Below, piece by piece: positions 12,666 to 29,721 of a DNA stretch of 64,000 bases. The notes under the pieces are model-generated. The model was not told the DNA's origin. It saw nothing but the letters and a program-made list of their open reading frames with translations, and ran no database searches. Made by a program: the position numbers and the translations under genes. Position 1 is the first letter of the stretch. Each line of letters begins with the position of its first letter. Source of the DNA: Colius striatus (Eukaryota; Chordata; Aves; Coliiformes; Coliidae); contig NC_084760.1 in NCBI RefSeq assembly GCF_028858725.1, forward strand, positions 63,121,867 through 63,185,866. Direction: 5' to 3'.

Positions 12666-13204
12666 ACAAGCACTGTCCAAGCAAGACAATGGTGAGAGAT
12701 GGAGATTAGCAATCGTTATGTGCAAAAGGTCTTTTCCTTCCTTGCTTTCCCTCCACAACATTTCCTTTCAGTGACTCACAGCCTTATCCTTCAGAAAAAT
12801 CTACTCTTTTTACATGTCAGCACCTAAACTCTGGAAAATGTTTTGAAATAATTCTAAAAGAGAATGCGTTACACACTGGTGAATAACCAATGCATTTCTT
12901 GCTAATGTTAGTTTTACAACCCCTGACAGAATCTGAAAAACTGTATTAGGTTTGGGACGATACACGAAATATCATGTGTGCTGGCAGAGCCAACGAGAGA
13001 CTTTTTCATTTTCCAGCTGGAGCATTGGTGTTATTAAAACAATTAATGTACAGCTCCAAAGTGCTTTTTCCTTGGAGGATCTTAATGCATGTTACAAATA
13101 TTTAAACTAAACACTTGGAGAAAGGCAAATGTGACTGTACCATAGCTTCTCTATCTGTTGAACACACATACAATATTAGCATCTTTTCATATAACTAAAA
13201 ATTG

Positions 13205-13545
13205 TACAAGGGAAAACTTCTTCACTTGCACTGTAACGCAGGACTGGAACAAGTTATCTGCAGGGCTGGTGGAATCTCCATTCTTGAAGGTTTCAAGGCC
13301 TGTCAGGACAAAGCCACAGCTGACCTGAAGTGGCAGTAGCTGTCCTCTCAGCAGGGGGCTGTGCTACAAGACATTTGTGCAGTCTTCATCCTTGAAGGTT
13401 TTCAAGATAGGCTGGATAAAGACCTGGGCAACTTGATATGAGCACAGAGTTGACCCTAATTTGACCTCATGCTGTCCTACCCTGAAGTAGCCCATGACAC
13501 TTACAACCTCAAGAACTGCTTTCCAACCACTATTACTTTGATCAT
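13205..13545 (+). repeat. Old diverged CR1-like segment
   Basis: Traces of the CR1 order are visible: AAAACTTCTTCACTTGCACT, a 'GGACTGGAACA' stretch, two 'CATCCTTGAAGG' phrases and GGCTGGATAAAGACCTGGGC. The pattern appears twice, so this may be two nested or adjacent old fragments. No terminal octamer repeat remains. Confidence 0.6.
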
Positions 13546-16500
13546 ACTGTGAATATGAAATCCAAATTAACTAGTGGACATGGTAATAATATTCTTTCAA
13601 CACAATTTTCCAGGCATATAAAGAAATCAGGCTGGCTTGTTGTTCTTCTCTGGAGACAAGACTGCAGCATAGATCCCAGGAGTCATCCAGGACCTGAACA
13701 GAGAACTGGAGACTCTTAGCTTAGTCAGGGATTGACAGCCCTGGGCTGACTTGAAATGAGACTCCTGGCTCCACAGGCAGTGGGGCCTCAGTTGGGACTG
13801 GCCAAGGCCATTCAGGCCCTAGTGGCCTAGTTCTTGGGATGGCTACTGCGTAACATTGCTATGTGCATAGAAACTGCATCTGAATCACAAAGCTGATGGA
13901 GACTGGAAAGTATTCAGGGCAGCATCTCATGTTCACCAGTTTCTTACAGTTTTTTATAGGCATCTGCAACTAGGTGCTTTGGAGTTAGCACACTGGGCTA
14001 CGTGAACTTTTGCTCTGATCAGTAGAGCCATCTTTATATTTGGAGCAATTCCTCAAAACTTCCATGACAAGAAGAATCAGCTTTCATTCCTTGGTATCTC
14101 CTAGGTCCTAGGGAGATCATCTCAGTCCTTTGAAGGCCAAAGCAGGACTGGAGAGAACTGAAGATACACAGAGATAAAGAGAAGGAACTGGGGCATGACA
14201 AGAGTAGGCACCTCCAGTAGTGAGGAACGCTGGATCAAAACTGACCAAGAAGGTCCTATGAGGACATTAGCAAGGAGCTAAGAGGTTGGTATACAGCTGA
14301 AAGCTGAGGCAAACAGAAGCAATACACCTTGAGCAACCATCCTACCTCAGAGGCAGGCTTACATATACTTGAAGAGATTCTGCTTCTCAAGTGATTTGGC
14401 AGCCCCTTCTGTTTTCCGTTCTTCCTCCTGTTAACACATCATGGGTACCCAAATCACCATACTGCTTGCCTGAGGAAGTGGTTTATTCAACATGAACATT
14501 CTGGCAAAAGATTTGCTTTGTTTTTAAGCAGGTCACATATTTAATGTTTCGGTAGCTAACCAAGAATTGGGTTTTTTTCCAGTAAGCTGACACTGGATAC
14601 ACACATAATACTGGTAGAGGTTTTAAACTACTTGCTGTCATGTGTAATAGTGCTGACTTGAGCGGACTATTCATGTTTGAGATGTGGAAACTGATCGGTA
14701 ATAATACAGAAATCTAAATATTTATATATGCTTATATTCCTTCACTTAGCCAGATCCGTGTGTGTGTCTACAGTGATACACTGTTGGTATATATGTTGAC
14801 ACATTTTCAGTGACATTTCAGGAGGGCACATCTATCATCATTCTGTAAAGAGGAATACACATGTGCCCAATCCACACGATTCTACATCCATATTAATCCA
14901 GTGATCATTAATTTCCTTTATATATACTCTCAACGTCACAGCATTGCTTTGCACATTTAGCTGCCCAATAGATACACACTCACACCTTGTTATGCTGCTA
15001 GTCATAAACTAGAAATAAGTACTTGATGTGAACAAGTACATCTCAGACTCTGCTCTTTTTCAGAAGGTTGTGCTACAGCAATGACAAGCTACTATGAGCA
15101 TGAGGTGCCACCCTGTGAAATATATCTGAGGTGAAATACAGAAGCTAAAGAAGAAGTAGCTTTCATCACTGTCTTGGAAGCCTTTAGAACCAACTTGCCA
15201 TCTCATGTTAACTGAACAGGGGTTTCAGAAAGAAGAATCTGATTTTATTTGCATGCATATCTCAATACAAAGTACAGACTAACTTCTTTGAAGTTCTTCT
15301 TCAAAGCATCTTCAAAAGTGGGACTGTAGTTTGTATAAGGAGATAGACATGTAAATAAAATCAGATTCAATTAACGTTTTAATTTGCTTCTTTAACAGTA
15401 ACGTTGTGCTTGATGATGTTGTCAGAATAAAGCCTTATAAAGGAAGAAAAAAGCCTTTTCCAAACGCAAATTGTTGCTACAATACAAAATTATGCAAAAG
15501 CTCAGCTAAATGGAGATAATCCAAAATCTCTTCCCCACCCATGGCCCCCCCTATTGAGTATATGATATCTTCATTTGATTCCAGGAAACAGTGTTATCTG
15601 CCAGGGGATTTGCAGTATCAAATCAAGGCTATTCTATAGTTAATTCTCAACTTATTGTTATCTTTTAGAATAAACTAATTATTCACTACAAAATAACTTT
15701 CACTATGCAAACATACAATAAACTCTGATGTTTTCCCAATTATCTGCCCCTGTAGGCTCTGCTAAGTCAGATATAGAAGTAATAGAGACATTTTAATAAT
15801 GATTCTAATGTCATGTATTGTGTATTTCTAAAAAGGGCACGTGGAGCAAAACAACATCTGCATGCTAAAACTGATTGCATATCTTTTCCAGTGTGTCCCA
15901 GGAAAATCACACATAGCTTTTATAAGAGTAACTAAGTTAGTGTACTTGTTCCCTTATACTAAGAAACTAAACTGAAGCAGTTGACTGGGGAATTCAACAG
16001 CTTTCTGCATATAAATAATTTTATTTTTAAAACGCTTATATCAGTGATGGAAAGATTTTCCCTTCATTTAAAAACAGCCCATAAGACATTCTACTTAAAC
16101 TACTTGGGTAGAAACAAAGGATATCTAGTCACTTTTTGTCCTGTCAAACCTCTTTGCTATATTCTGCCAAGTGGGACACCATTAATCCACGGCAGGTGGG
16201 GGGGGAAACCCCAAACAACCAACCCCACACCTCTATACACAAACCGTAAGGTGGCTACATTTACTTGCTTATATAGCATGTGAAAAATAAGCTGAATGAA
16301 CACAAGTATTTCTGAACTCACCCTGCAGAAACAGTATTTATCTCATAAAAATCTCCCATATAGCTACACAAACTTGTCTGTAAATCTTGTTTTTCCCAGT
16401 TTTTGTAGCCCCCATCTCCTTCTCCTTGAGTCATTGCAAATGCACTCTCCCTTTTTGGACTCAAAGTGGCCATCGAGTCTCACAACTACAAGGTCCCATG

Positions 16501-17050
16501 GAAGTCTTGATGAGGCACTGTTGTATCTAATAGCCCCTCGGGGACTGATTCAAGATCCACAAGAAAGTTCAGGATGAGGATACAACCGGAGAATCAGGTT
16601 TTTGGCATCACATAAGCTCTAGACAGAGGTAGGGATGCATCCCTGCTGCACACCTGTTAAGCCATGTGATAGCTTTATACTGAGACACACCCTAGCAAAC
16701 ACTGGTAAAGCTTTTGGCCAATGTTTTCACTCAGGGTGATGCAGATTATACCACCCTTCACAGCTGGTGTGTAAATAATGTCTGAAAATTTTCATCAGAA
16801 ATAATGCAGTTATGAACAACACACTTCTCAGGTAAAAACTAAGATCACATTGCAAGTAGAAGAAATTCAGGTTGATCAATTGTAAAGATATTTGATAAGT
16901 TCACCTCTCTAGGTAACGAAGTACTGCCACATGGGGGAAAAAACACCTCGAGCTACCACCCATAGCTAGGAAAATACGTACCCAGCATCAAACCATCGAT
17001 GTCAAGGAGCGCTGAAGACAAAGGTGAGTTCTTATACAACAGCAGCAGTA

Positions 17051-17077
17051 CCATGAAATAGTACTGCTATTTCATGG
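17051..17077. repeat. Perfect inverted repeat (11-bp arms, 5-bp loop)
   Basis: CCATGAAATAG is followed by TACTG and then by CTATTTCATGG, the exact reverse complement of the first arm. It sits just upstream of the CCDC28A CpG island. No function is evident. Confidence 0.85.
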
Positions 17078-18104
17078 GGGGGCGGGGCCTGGAGTTATTA
17101 ACTACAAAGGGTAGGTAGGCCTGCCCTGCTAATATTGCCTGCCTTGAAAATACTGTTGCCATCATCCAACTATTAAAGGCCAGAATTTTGGTCGGTTAAA
17201 GAGAGAGCGAGCTGCCTCAAACCCAGCGCCACAGCAGGGTCCTCCTCCTTTAACGTGGATCCATAACACCCGCACTTGGAACATCTCCGTCGGGAGCGAA
17301 GCGGTATGACTGAGTGGGGCCTGCTCGTCCATTACAGCTGTTACCTACCCGTGCTGCTCCTAGAGGCAGAGCTCAGCAGCCGGGACGGGGAAGGTGGACA
17401 GCTGCCCAGGCTGCAAGAGCCTCAACTCGGGAGCCGACGCGGCTACCTGTAGCGCGGGGCCTGCCACGGGAGGGAACCTGCCTCGCGCCTGCATGAAGCT
17501 GCCGACCGACAGAAACGCCTGGGCTGCTTCTGCGCCTCGGTGGGGGACAGAGCCCCAAAAGTCCCGCGGGGCATGGGATGCCCCACCACCGGCCGAGGAG
17601 ACGGTCCCTTCTCTCACCAATCCGAGTTCCACCGTTTCAGAACTGGGGAAGGTTTTTCACAGGCATTTCTAACACGGTCAGCGAGGCCTCCGTGACCACC
17701 TGTGTGCAGACAGGACGGCTGCACGGCAGAGGGCAGGCGGCGGCGTGGCAGCTTCCCTCCGCCCCTCTGCAGGGCACTGAGGCCAGAGGCGGCCGCCTGC
17801 CCGGGAAGGGGCTCTGCCGACGGAGACCTGCGCCGGTCCCTCAGTGCGCGGCCCGAGAGCGCTGCGGCAAGGCTGTGGCGGGGGGCGGCTATCCGCCCGG
17901 GAAGAGGCTGTGCCGACAGAGCGGCGCGCTGCGGCCGGGGGCGGTGGCGAGGCCAGGACCGGCCGTGTGCCGGTGCAGGGCTGTGCCGGTGCGGCGGGGC
18001 GCGACGGCGGCCCCGCCCTTTCGAGCCGCTCGGGGGCCACTCCGCCCCCACGCGCCACCCCGCCGCGTGCGACGAACCCGCTCAGCCCTCCCGCGCGCGC
18101 GGGG

Positions 18105-18163
18105 GGTTCTGGGAACAGTAGTCGCCCTGCCCGCCGAGGCGCGAGGCGGGACTCCCAGAATGC
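18105..18163. promoter_or_regulatory. CCDC28A: Inverted pair of ZNF143 (SBS)-like motifs
   Basis: TTCTGGGAACAGTAGT at 18107-18122 is the reverse-strand form of an ACTACNNTTCCCAGAA-type ZNF143/Staf site. GACTCCCAGAATGC at 18150-18163 is a second match in the forward direction. The two face each other about 30 bases apart inside the CpG island. ZNF143 sites of this kind are typical of TATA-less housekeeping promoters close to the start site. Confidence 0.65.
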
Positions 18164-18192
18164 ATTTCTCGCTGGGCAGCCGCAGCGCGCGG

Positions 18193-18200
18193 TGACGTGA
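18193..18200 (+). promoter_or_regulatory. CCDC28A: CRE-like element
   Basis: TGACGTGA, one base off the palindromic CRE TGACGTCA, lies about 30 bases after the second ZNF143-like site. It is a plausible CREB/ATF site in the core promoter. The motif alone is weak evidence. Confidence 0.4.
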
Positions 18201-18414
18201 CCCTGAGGCCGGCGCCGGGCTGAGGCTGCCGCGTCGCTGGGGGAGGGGTGAGCGCCCGCCAGGCCGGGGGCGGGGCCTGCGCCGCGGCGGCTGCTTCACG
18301 GGGACGGGGGTGGGCTGTGGGTGAGGGGCCGGCGGGAGGGCGGTCGTCCCCTGCCGTCCCCTCCCGCCCCTCCTCGTCCGGCAGCGGCAGGCGGCGGCGT
18401 GGCTCCCGGCCGAT

Positions 18415-18425
18415 AAAATGGCGAC
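18415..18425 (+). promoter_or_regulatory. CCDC28A: YY1-like site
   Basis: AAAATGGCGAC matches the YY1 core AAnATGGCG. YY1 sites in this orientation commonly lie just after the transcription start. The ATG inside it opens a 44-codon frame with no likeness to the human CCDC28A N-terminus, so I do not call it a start. Confidence 0.45.
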
Positions 18426-18661
18426 ACGGCGTAGGGGCTGCCGGTGCCAGAGGGCTCGGTGCTTGGCCCCGGGCTCTTACCACGGGAGGCGGTGGCGCAG
18501 GGGAAGGGACCCGTGGGGGTCGGCACCGCCGTGCGCGCAGGGCGGCTGTTAGAGAAGGCGGCGTCCAGGCGAGGGGATCATTAGGTAGCACCTGATGGTA
18601 GCGTATATAGTAGCAGCAGTCTGGTATATATATTAGTGAGTAGCACCCTTCAATAGCATGT

Positions 18662-19105
18662 CTGCCCCTCTGCTGTGCCTCTGGTGAGGCCTCATCGGGA
18701 GTACTGTGTCCGGTTTTCTTAGGAGGAACGGCTGTGGGACCTGGGGCTGTTCAGCCTGGAGAAGACTGAGGGGAAATCTCATTAACACTTAAAAGTACTT
18801 GAAGGATGTCAGGAGAGTGAGGTGGCACTTTTGTTGTGTCCCGCGACAAGACTAAGAGTAATGGACTTGAGTTGGAACACAAAAAGTTCCACTTAGTCAC
18901 AAGTAAAAACTTCTTTGCTGTGAGAGTGATGGAGCCCTGGCACAAACTGCCCAGGGAGGGTGTGGAGCCTCCTCTGGAGGTTTTCAGAACCCGCCTGGAC
19001 ACATTCCTGTGTAACCTATGTGAACCTGCTTTAGCAGGGGGGTTGAATTAGATGATCTCTAGAGGTCTTCAAACCCCTGCCAGTCTGGGATTCTATGATT
19101 CTATA
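18662..19105 (+). repeat. CR1 LINE 3'-end fragment in the CCDC28A 5' intron
   Basis: About 440 bases of CR1 3' region run from the conserved GGTGAGGCCTCATCGGGAGT through GGACCTGGGGCTGTTCAGCC and end in GGGATTCTATGATTCTATA. The element is in the same orientation as CCDC28A and lies between its presumed first exon and the first coding exon. Confidence 0.93.
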
Positions 19106-19546
19106 TAATAGCAATACTAACTCGGCATCAAATGAGTTTTGACAAGGCCATTGCCTCTCTCTACAAAGGAGGTTATTTGGACAGGGTGGATCACAGCATC
19201 CTCATACCGCCATCGTTTTTTTTTTTTGATTGGCGCTGACTCAAGTAGTTGTGCTGTTTTCTAGCAATAACCAATGGGACACAAAGCTTGAGATCATTTT
19301 GAGGTACCTGTCTGCTGAAGATGATGCATAGGTTTTGCTGATCGGGCAGGCCTGGGCAGCTTCTGAAAACTGGATTCTCTTGTTTGAAGAAATGACTGAC
19401 TGCTCATCTTTGAAGAAAGTATAAAGCTGTATTTCCATGCACTGTGACCTGTTTTCCCCCTTGCTTTTGTTGTAAAGCCCATTTTTAATTTGGTGTTTCT
19501 TGCCCTTTTTTTTTTTCCCCCTTCCCTTTGGAAAACAAGAAATTAG

Positions 19547-24977
<5,431 letters not shown>

Positions 24978-27659
24978 AAGCACAGCTTTGTCAGTTTGGA
25001 TTCTCCCAGAAGCTTTTCTTTTGTTTTTTTCCCTGCCACTGGAATCTGGAACAGTTGTGGGTTTGTGATTGTTGGGTTGGGTTTTCTAATTTTACACAAT
25101 GAAGAATCAAAGTGCAAATGCAAGTGTTTATTTTTGCACATTCCTCTTTGTGCACTGTGTAATGTCATGACTCTAGTATCTAGAGTTTTAAGTAGGTTAC
25201 TGTGACACCGTGCTTGGTTTTATTGCCTTATTTAACAGGAAAAAAAAAGGGGAAACACGAAAGTACATTTCTTCTGCTCCCTGGTGTTCATAGGGTTGAA
25301 CATGGTATATCTAAGTTCGTTAGCATTTATCCAGTTTTTATGAAGGCAGCAGTAACGTTGTCTTTCTGATCAGGATGTAGACAATCTGAACACTCTCACC
25401 TTCAGCATTTCACTGGTCACTGACGGTACAGATTAATTTATTATCAATTCAGTAAAACCCATTAGCAACTTCTCCGAATGAAACATGATGTAGTTATTTG
25501 TTCAGCTGTGTTAAGAAGACCAGAGTTCTTGCATGGTCTGAAAATTTACAGAGTTTACTTTTTTTCATTACTGTGAATAATTTTAAAACCTGACTAAATG
25601 AGAACTAGCGTGCATGCCAACAGTCCACACCGTTTTATTGAGTATTGTGAAATTCCCAAAGTGAGGAAACAGATATGTTTCAGTAAATCCAGTGTATGCA
25701 ATGTTGTAGTCATTACAGTGTTATAAATAGTCTGGTATTAATTGGTATCATCTTTGTGTTCACAGTCAGAGGAAAAAAAATCTGTATGAGTGCAAAATCA
25801 GACTGGGTTTAGAGCCAAAATTTCTATCCTGGTCTGTCAAACTCTGCTTCTAGTTCTAGATTTATTTCAGTGTCTAAGTAATACATTCAGATTCTATATT
25901 ATATATACTTACTGCGCAACAAATTAAATTGTTACCCCTCTGCCTGAGAACGAAGCTTTTCCCTGTGCACAGCGGGCACGTGGCCAGGGAAGGAAAGGCC
26001 CCTTTTGTTTTGGCACCTCTGGAGAAGAAGCTTCTTCCCCCACAGGCTGCAGTTGTGGATTTCATCAGCTCCAGCTCCTTGTGTCACACATTGTGCCTGC
26101 AGCAGAGGACAGAAACAGCACTGAAACACGACAGCATGCTCTGGCCTCAAATTCTGCCTAGGCCACCCTTCATTCCTCCCTGCCTCACCCATCAGGCAAA
26201 CCTCAACAAGGAACCAACCAGTAAGGATCACAGTTGGGCTTTTCCTTGAGGATGTTCTTGTTCTTTACACAATTTATCTCCTGTGTGGTTGAGAGCCTCC
26301 AGTTGTGAAGTTGTGCATGCTGCTTGAAGTACCTTGCAGTCCCAGCCTGCTGCTGGGTATGTACCTGTCATGTGAAATCCAAAGACAGCTTACAAGAACT
26401 TCGAATACAACATGCTTCTTGCACAATAAAACCAAGGTGTCTGGGGATTTTTTTCTGTCACTCTTTAGCCAGTTATCAAGCAAATAATCCTTTTCTGCAC
26501 AGTAACTTCTCACTGCTGGCACGTTGTCTTTGTTTATATTCAGACTTCTGAACATCAAGCAAAAAAGCAAGTTTTATCCTCACACCTCAAGGTGTGAGGC
26601 TGGTTATGGCAGCAGAAGTCACCAGCAGAGCTGCATTTATAGAAGTGAAATGACATTGTCACAGCTCATTTTGATCCAGGAGAGCTGTACCCTCACTAGC
26701 AGCATGTCTCTAATACAGTGTATTGCAGGACTGCAACATATGCTGGTCCCCAAAACACACTTTTAACATGTAGTTTTCATAATTCAAGCTGGTTTACAAT
26801 AGATATAATTATTTTGCGTTTTTGGGCTCTGCTACCTAACTGCCTAGGCTTGTGACTTCACATTTCAAATAATTTACAAATCTGTGGTCTCAGATGTCTT
26901 GATCTTTAAGTTTCTGAGGCAATTTGTGCAAGCATATAACGCAGAGCTGGAATTTGAGATATGTCATTTTCTCAAGCAGCCCTTTAGAATTATACAAGAA
27001 TTAGCAACTTTTTCTTCAACCACCTTAAGCCCAGAGGCAAACACAAGTCACAAAGAATGCATTCCGTGCAAATAATTAAGAAATTTAAATTCTCTTATCT
27101 CCTGGATACACATTTGAGCCTTTTAAATGATCCATTAATGGTGTATGCTCATTATGTTTGGCATTCATAACAAGAACATTTTGTAGCGAGCTATTTGAGA
27201 GACTCTCTAGGTGGTAATAAAGTAATCACAGCTCTAGGCTCTCACAGAAAAAGAAAAAATCTAACACATTTCTGGATGGGTTTTTGGTAATTATAAAAGT
27301 ACGTAAGTGGCTGCAGAAAATGAGCTGCTTTTCTGTTATCTTGTTTCCTGGAGAACTGTTTCTGGAGATGGTGAGCGTACTAATGCTGAATGTTCCCTGG
27401 CCTAAACTCACACTGATAAAGGAATACAGTGTTTGAAAGAAGGGGCTCTTTCCTGAGTCACTGCTCTTGGAGTGAGGTAACCTAGGGACATCTGTGTCAA
27501 CCTCGGTAAACTAAAAATCAGGAAGAAAGGCAAATAGGAAAGTATCTAAGAAAAGAGAGTTTGGAAGAGATGAGAGCCAGGGGTATTAAATTAACTTTCT
27601 TCAAAAACAGCAAGATGAATTATTAAGGCATTAAGAATCTTATATTCAGAAAATATAAC
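24978..27659 (+). other. CCDC28A: CCDC28A 3' UTR and downstream flank
   Basis: This non-coding sequence follows the stop codon. Plus-strand AATAAA motifs at 26425-26430 and 27216-27221 are candidate poly(A) signals, but I cannot tell which is used. The stretch 25929-26249 is richer in G and C, with short open frames on both strands and no family likeness. Confidence 0.5.
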
Positions 27660-27663
27660 AACT

Positions 27664-28262
27664 CATAGAATCACAGAATGGTAGGGGTTGGAAGGAACCT
27701 TTAGAGATCATCTAGTCCAACCCCCCTGCAGAAGCAGGTTCACCTAGATCAGGTCGCATAGGAACATGTCCAGGCGGGTCTTGAAGACCTCCAAGGAAGG
27801 AGACTCCACAACCCCTCTGGGCAGCCTGTGCCAGGGCTCCCTCACCTGAACAGTGAAATAGTTTTCTCTAATATTTAAGTGGAACTTTTTTGTGTTCCAG
27901 CTTCATCCCATTACCCCTTGTCCTGTTGCTAGCTACTATAGAAAAAAGGGATGTCCCAACCTCCTGACACCCACCCTTTAGATATTTATAAATGTTAATA
28001 AGATCACCCCTCAGTCTCCTCCAGACTAAACAGCCCCAGTTCCTGCAGCCTTTCCTCATATGAAAGATGCTCCAGTCCCCTGATCATCTTGGTGGCCCTG
28101 CGCTGGACTCTCTCCAGCACTTCCCTGTCCCTCTTGAGCTGAGGTGCCCAGAACTGGACACAGTACTCCAGATGAGGCCTCACCAGGGCAGAGTAGAGAG
28201 GGAGGAGAACCTCCCTTGACCTGCTGCCCACACTCTTGATGCATCCCAGGATGCCAGTAACT
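27664..28262 (-). repeat. CR1 LINE 3' portion with the end of the reverse transcriptase frame
   Basis: The copy spans about 600 bases from the antisense tail (ATAGAATCACAGAATGGTAG) to about 28262. On the minus strand the frame at 28231-28004 encodes the typical C-terminal piece of CR1 ORF2 ([20 protein letters not shown], then [16 protein letters not shown]). It is 5'-truncated and lacks the endonuclease and most of the polymerase, so it cannot move by itself. It is the longest CR1 copy in the window. Confidence 0.95.
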
Positions 28263-28289
28263 CTTACGTTTCAACAGTTAAGGTCTGAC

Positions 28290-28316
28290 TTTTTTTTTTC
28301 CCCCAGTAAGTTTATT
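28290..28316 (-). terminator. Minus-strand poly(A) signal followed by an A-tract
   Basis: On the minus strand AATAAA (28316-28311) is followed 11 bases later by a run of ten A (28299-28290). A genomic A-tract just after a poly(A) signal is the mark of a reverse-transcribed mRNA end, but a true 3' end next to a chance A-run is possible. The parent transcript is unknown. Confidence 0.45.
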
Positions 28317-29716
28317 AAAAATGACAGATGTATACAAATGCTGACAGACCCAGGCTGAGCAGTGTCTTGAAATTCTCATTTGTGAAAAGGAACAGAAAGG
28401 TAAATTTACAGCCTGCTGACCTCATGCTACTAGTGTTCAGCAGGTTGTGTTTTAGAGCTGCAGCATCACAAAGGGACAAGGAGGAAAGGTGTAACACCGA
28501 AAGAAAAGCCTGGGTAAATTTGGATCATCATCTGTAAATTCATTTCAATCGGTAAGAAATTGGGAGTATTTACTACAGGGTTCAACGGCACATCAGAGCC
28601 TTATAAACCACAGACAGTATGTTGAGACTTCACAACTAGGTTGCATTCTTCATATTTTACATGGCATATTGAGTGTTGATGCCTATTCAGTCTCCCCACT
28701 GATCCCAATCCACCACGGGGTTATGTTGCAATTCAAAGTAATTCACCTTTAACACAATACATACTGGGATCCTGAGGCAGCCGTGTAAGCATTTTTCATA
28801 GGCTTCAACTCTTGAAACATAATGTATTTTTACTTTTAGTTCTACTTATAATGGCAATTTGAGAACGCCATCTTACCCTCTTCACTTTCTCAAAGCAGAG
28901 CTGGGTTTTTCTGGGTTGGGTTTCTTCTTTTTTGTTCAAAAAATGAAGATTGGAAATTGCCCATGAAAGGCAGCAATACACAACTCTTGCTCCAGGAGTG
29001 GCACAGATGTGGGAATGCTTTGTCAACATAAAGTCTCACACTTCTTGGGAGAAACTGAAACACCTGTTTTCATGTGGATAATTTCCCCAACTATTCCTTT
29101 CTGCAAATAGCAGCTACTGTAGGTGTAACATCTGGTTTGAGGATAGTTTTTTTTTTTCCTAGAAAGGTGCTATCTACCCCATGGAACCAGGGCATACAGC
29201 TCACTTCTTAAAAATGAACATAGCAGCCAAATTTGGCCTAAAAGCACATGAGGATGCAAGCAGGCTTACTGTGTGCCAAAGGAGCTCCTTCTAAATGTAC
29301 TTGCATTTCATCACTCCTCACATGATCGAATCTGCACTTCATGTTGAATGTCACATACACAATTCAGTTCTAGGCAAATAAACACCAAGTTTTGAGTTCA
29401 CAGAGTGTTTACGATTACTAAACACACACGTTTTAGCCAGCAATGCTGGAAATTAATTCCTGTAAAATTACAAATAATTGAATTCCCTGCCAGTGATCTG
29501 TGCCTTGTGCATCTCATTGTCGTCATCACAAAATGTGGGCTTTATCACAGGTCACTTCACTCACTACAAAAGACAAATAAGTACATACCAAATGTGCAGC
29601 TGACTGCCCAGAAGTGCCAACCAGCACACAGTGCAAAATGGTCAACAGCGGGAACGAGACATCAGAACAGGTCTCACATAACTGCATTGTAAATGGAGAG
29701 AAGGTATTTTTATTAA
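28300..29716 (-). other. Unassigned sequence, possibly the 3' end of a minus-strand transcript or retrocopy
   Basis: No repeat or gene is recognised. Reading the minus strand from about 28810, a frame ends with FELQHNPVVDWDQWGD before a stop at about 28705, which looks protein-like but matches nothing I know. The segment leads into the poly(A)-signal-plus-A-tract at 28290-28316. Confidence 0.25.
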
Positions 29717-29721
29717 GACCT

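Larger units (their letters stand above)
2431..17270. other. Intergenic region between NHSL1 exon 1 and the CCDC28A promoter
   Basis: About 15 kb of mostly AT-rich sequence lies between the two divergent CpG-island promoters. It holds four recognisable CR1 fragments (listed separately), simple A/T runs and no exon I can assign. Open frames are short and unrelated to any family I know. About 13640-14460 is slightly richer in GC and reads like an old unidentified repeat or decayed sequence. Distal alternative first exons of NHSL1 could lie here unseen. Confidence 0.6.
17280..18600. promoter_or_regulatory. CCDC28A: CpG island, CCDC28A promoter and first exon region
   Basis: The sequence is strongly GC- and CpG-rich over about 1.3 kb. 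The core around 18100-18250 carries several promoter motifs (listed separately). The first, probably non-coding, exon of CCDC28A should lie at about 18170-18480; GTGAGC at 18248 is one possible donor. Many overlapping open frames here reflect GC content and show no family likeness. The left half (17300-18050) could also start a divergent non-coding transcript, since I recall an antisense RNA annotated at the human locus. Confidence 0.75.

Noticed and set aside
13640-14460. GC-richer stretch considered as a pseudogene or LTR
   Set aside because: I found no TG...CA ends with matching flanks, no stable frame and no recognised family.
17314-18595. Many overlapping open frames of 60-205 codons on both strands
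   Set aside because: They arise from GC-rich CpG-island sequence with few stop codons. None shows a domain or matches the human CCDC28A N-terminus.
25929-26249. 106-codon plus-strand and 99-codon minus-strand frames after CCDC28A
   Set aside because: Opposing frames over the same GC-richer patch with no likeness. Probably 3' UTR or flank.
28004-28274. Reverse-transcriptase-like frame as a host gene
   Set aside because: It is the C-terminal end of CR1 ORF2 in a 5'-truncated copy.
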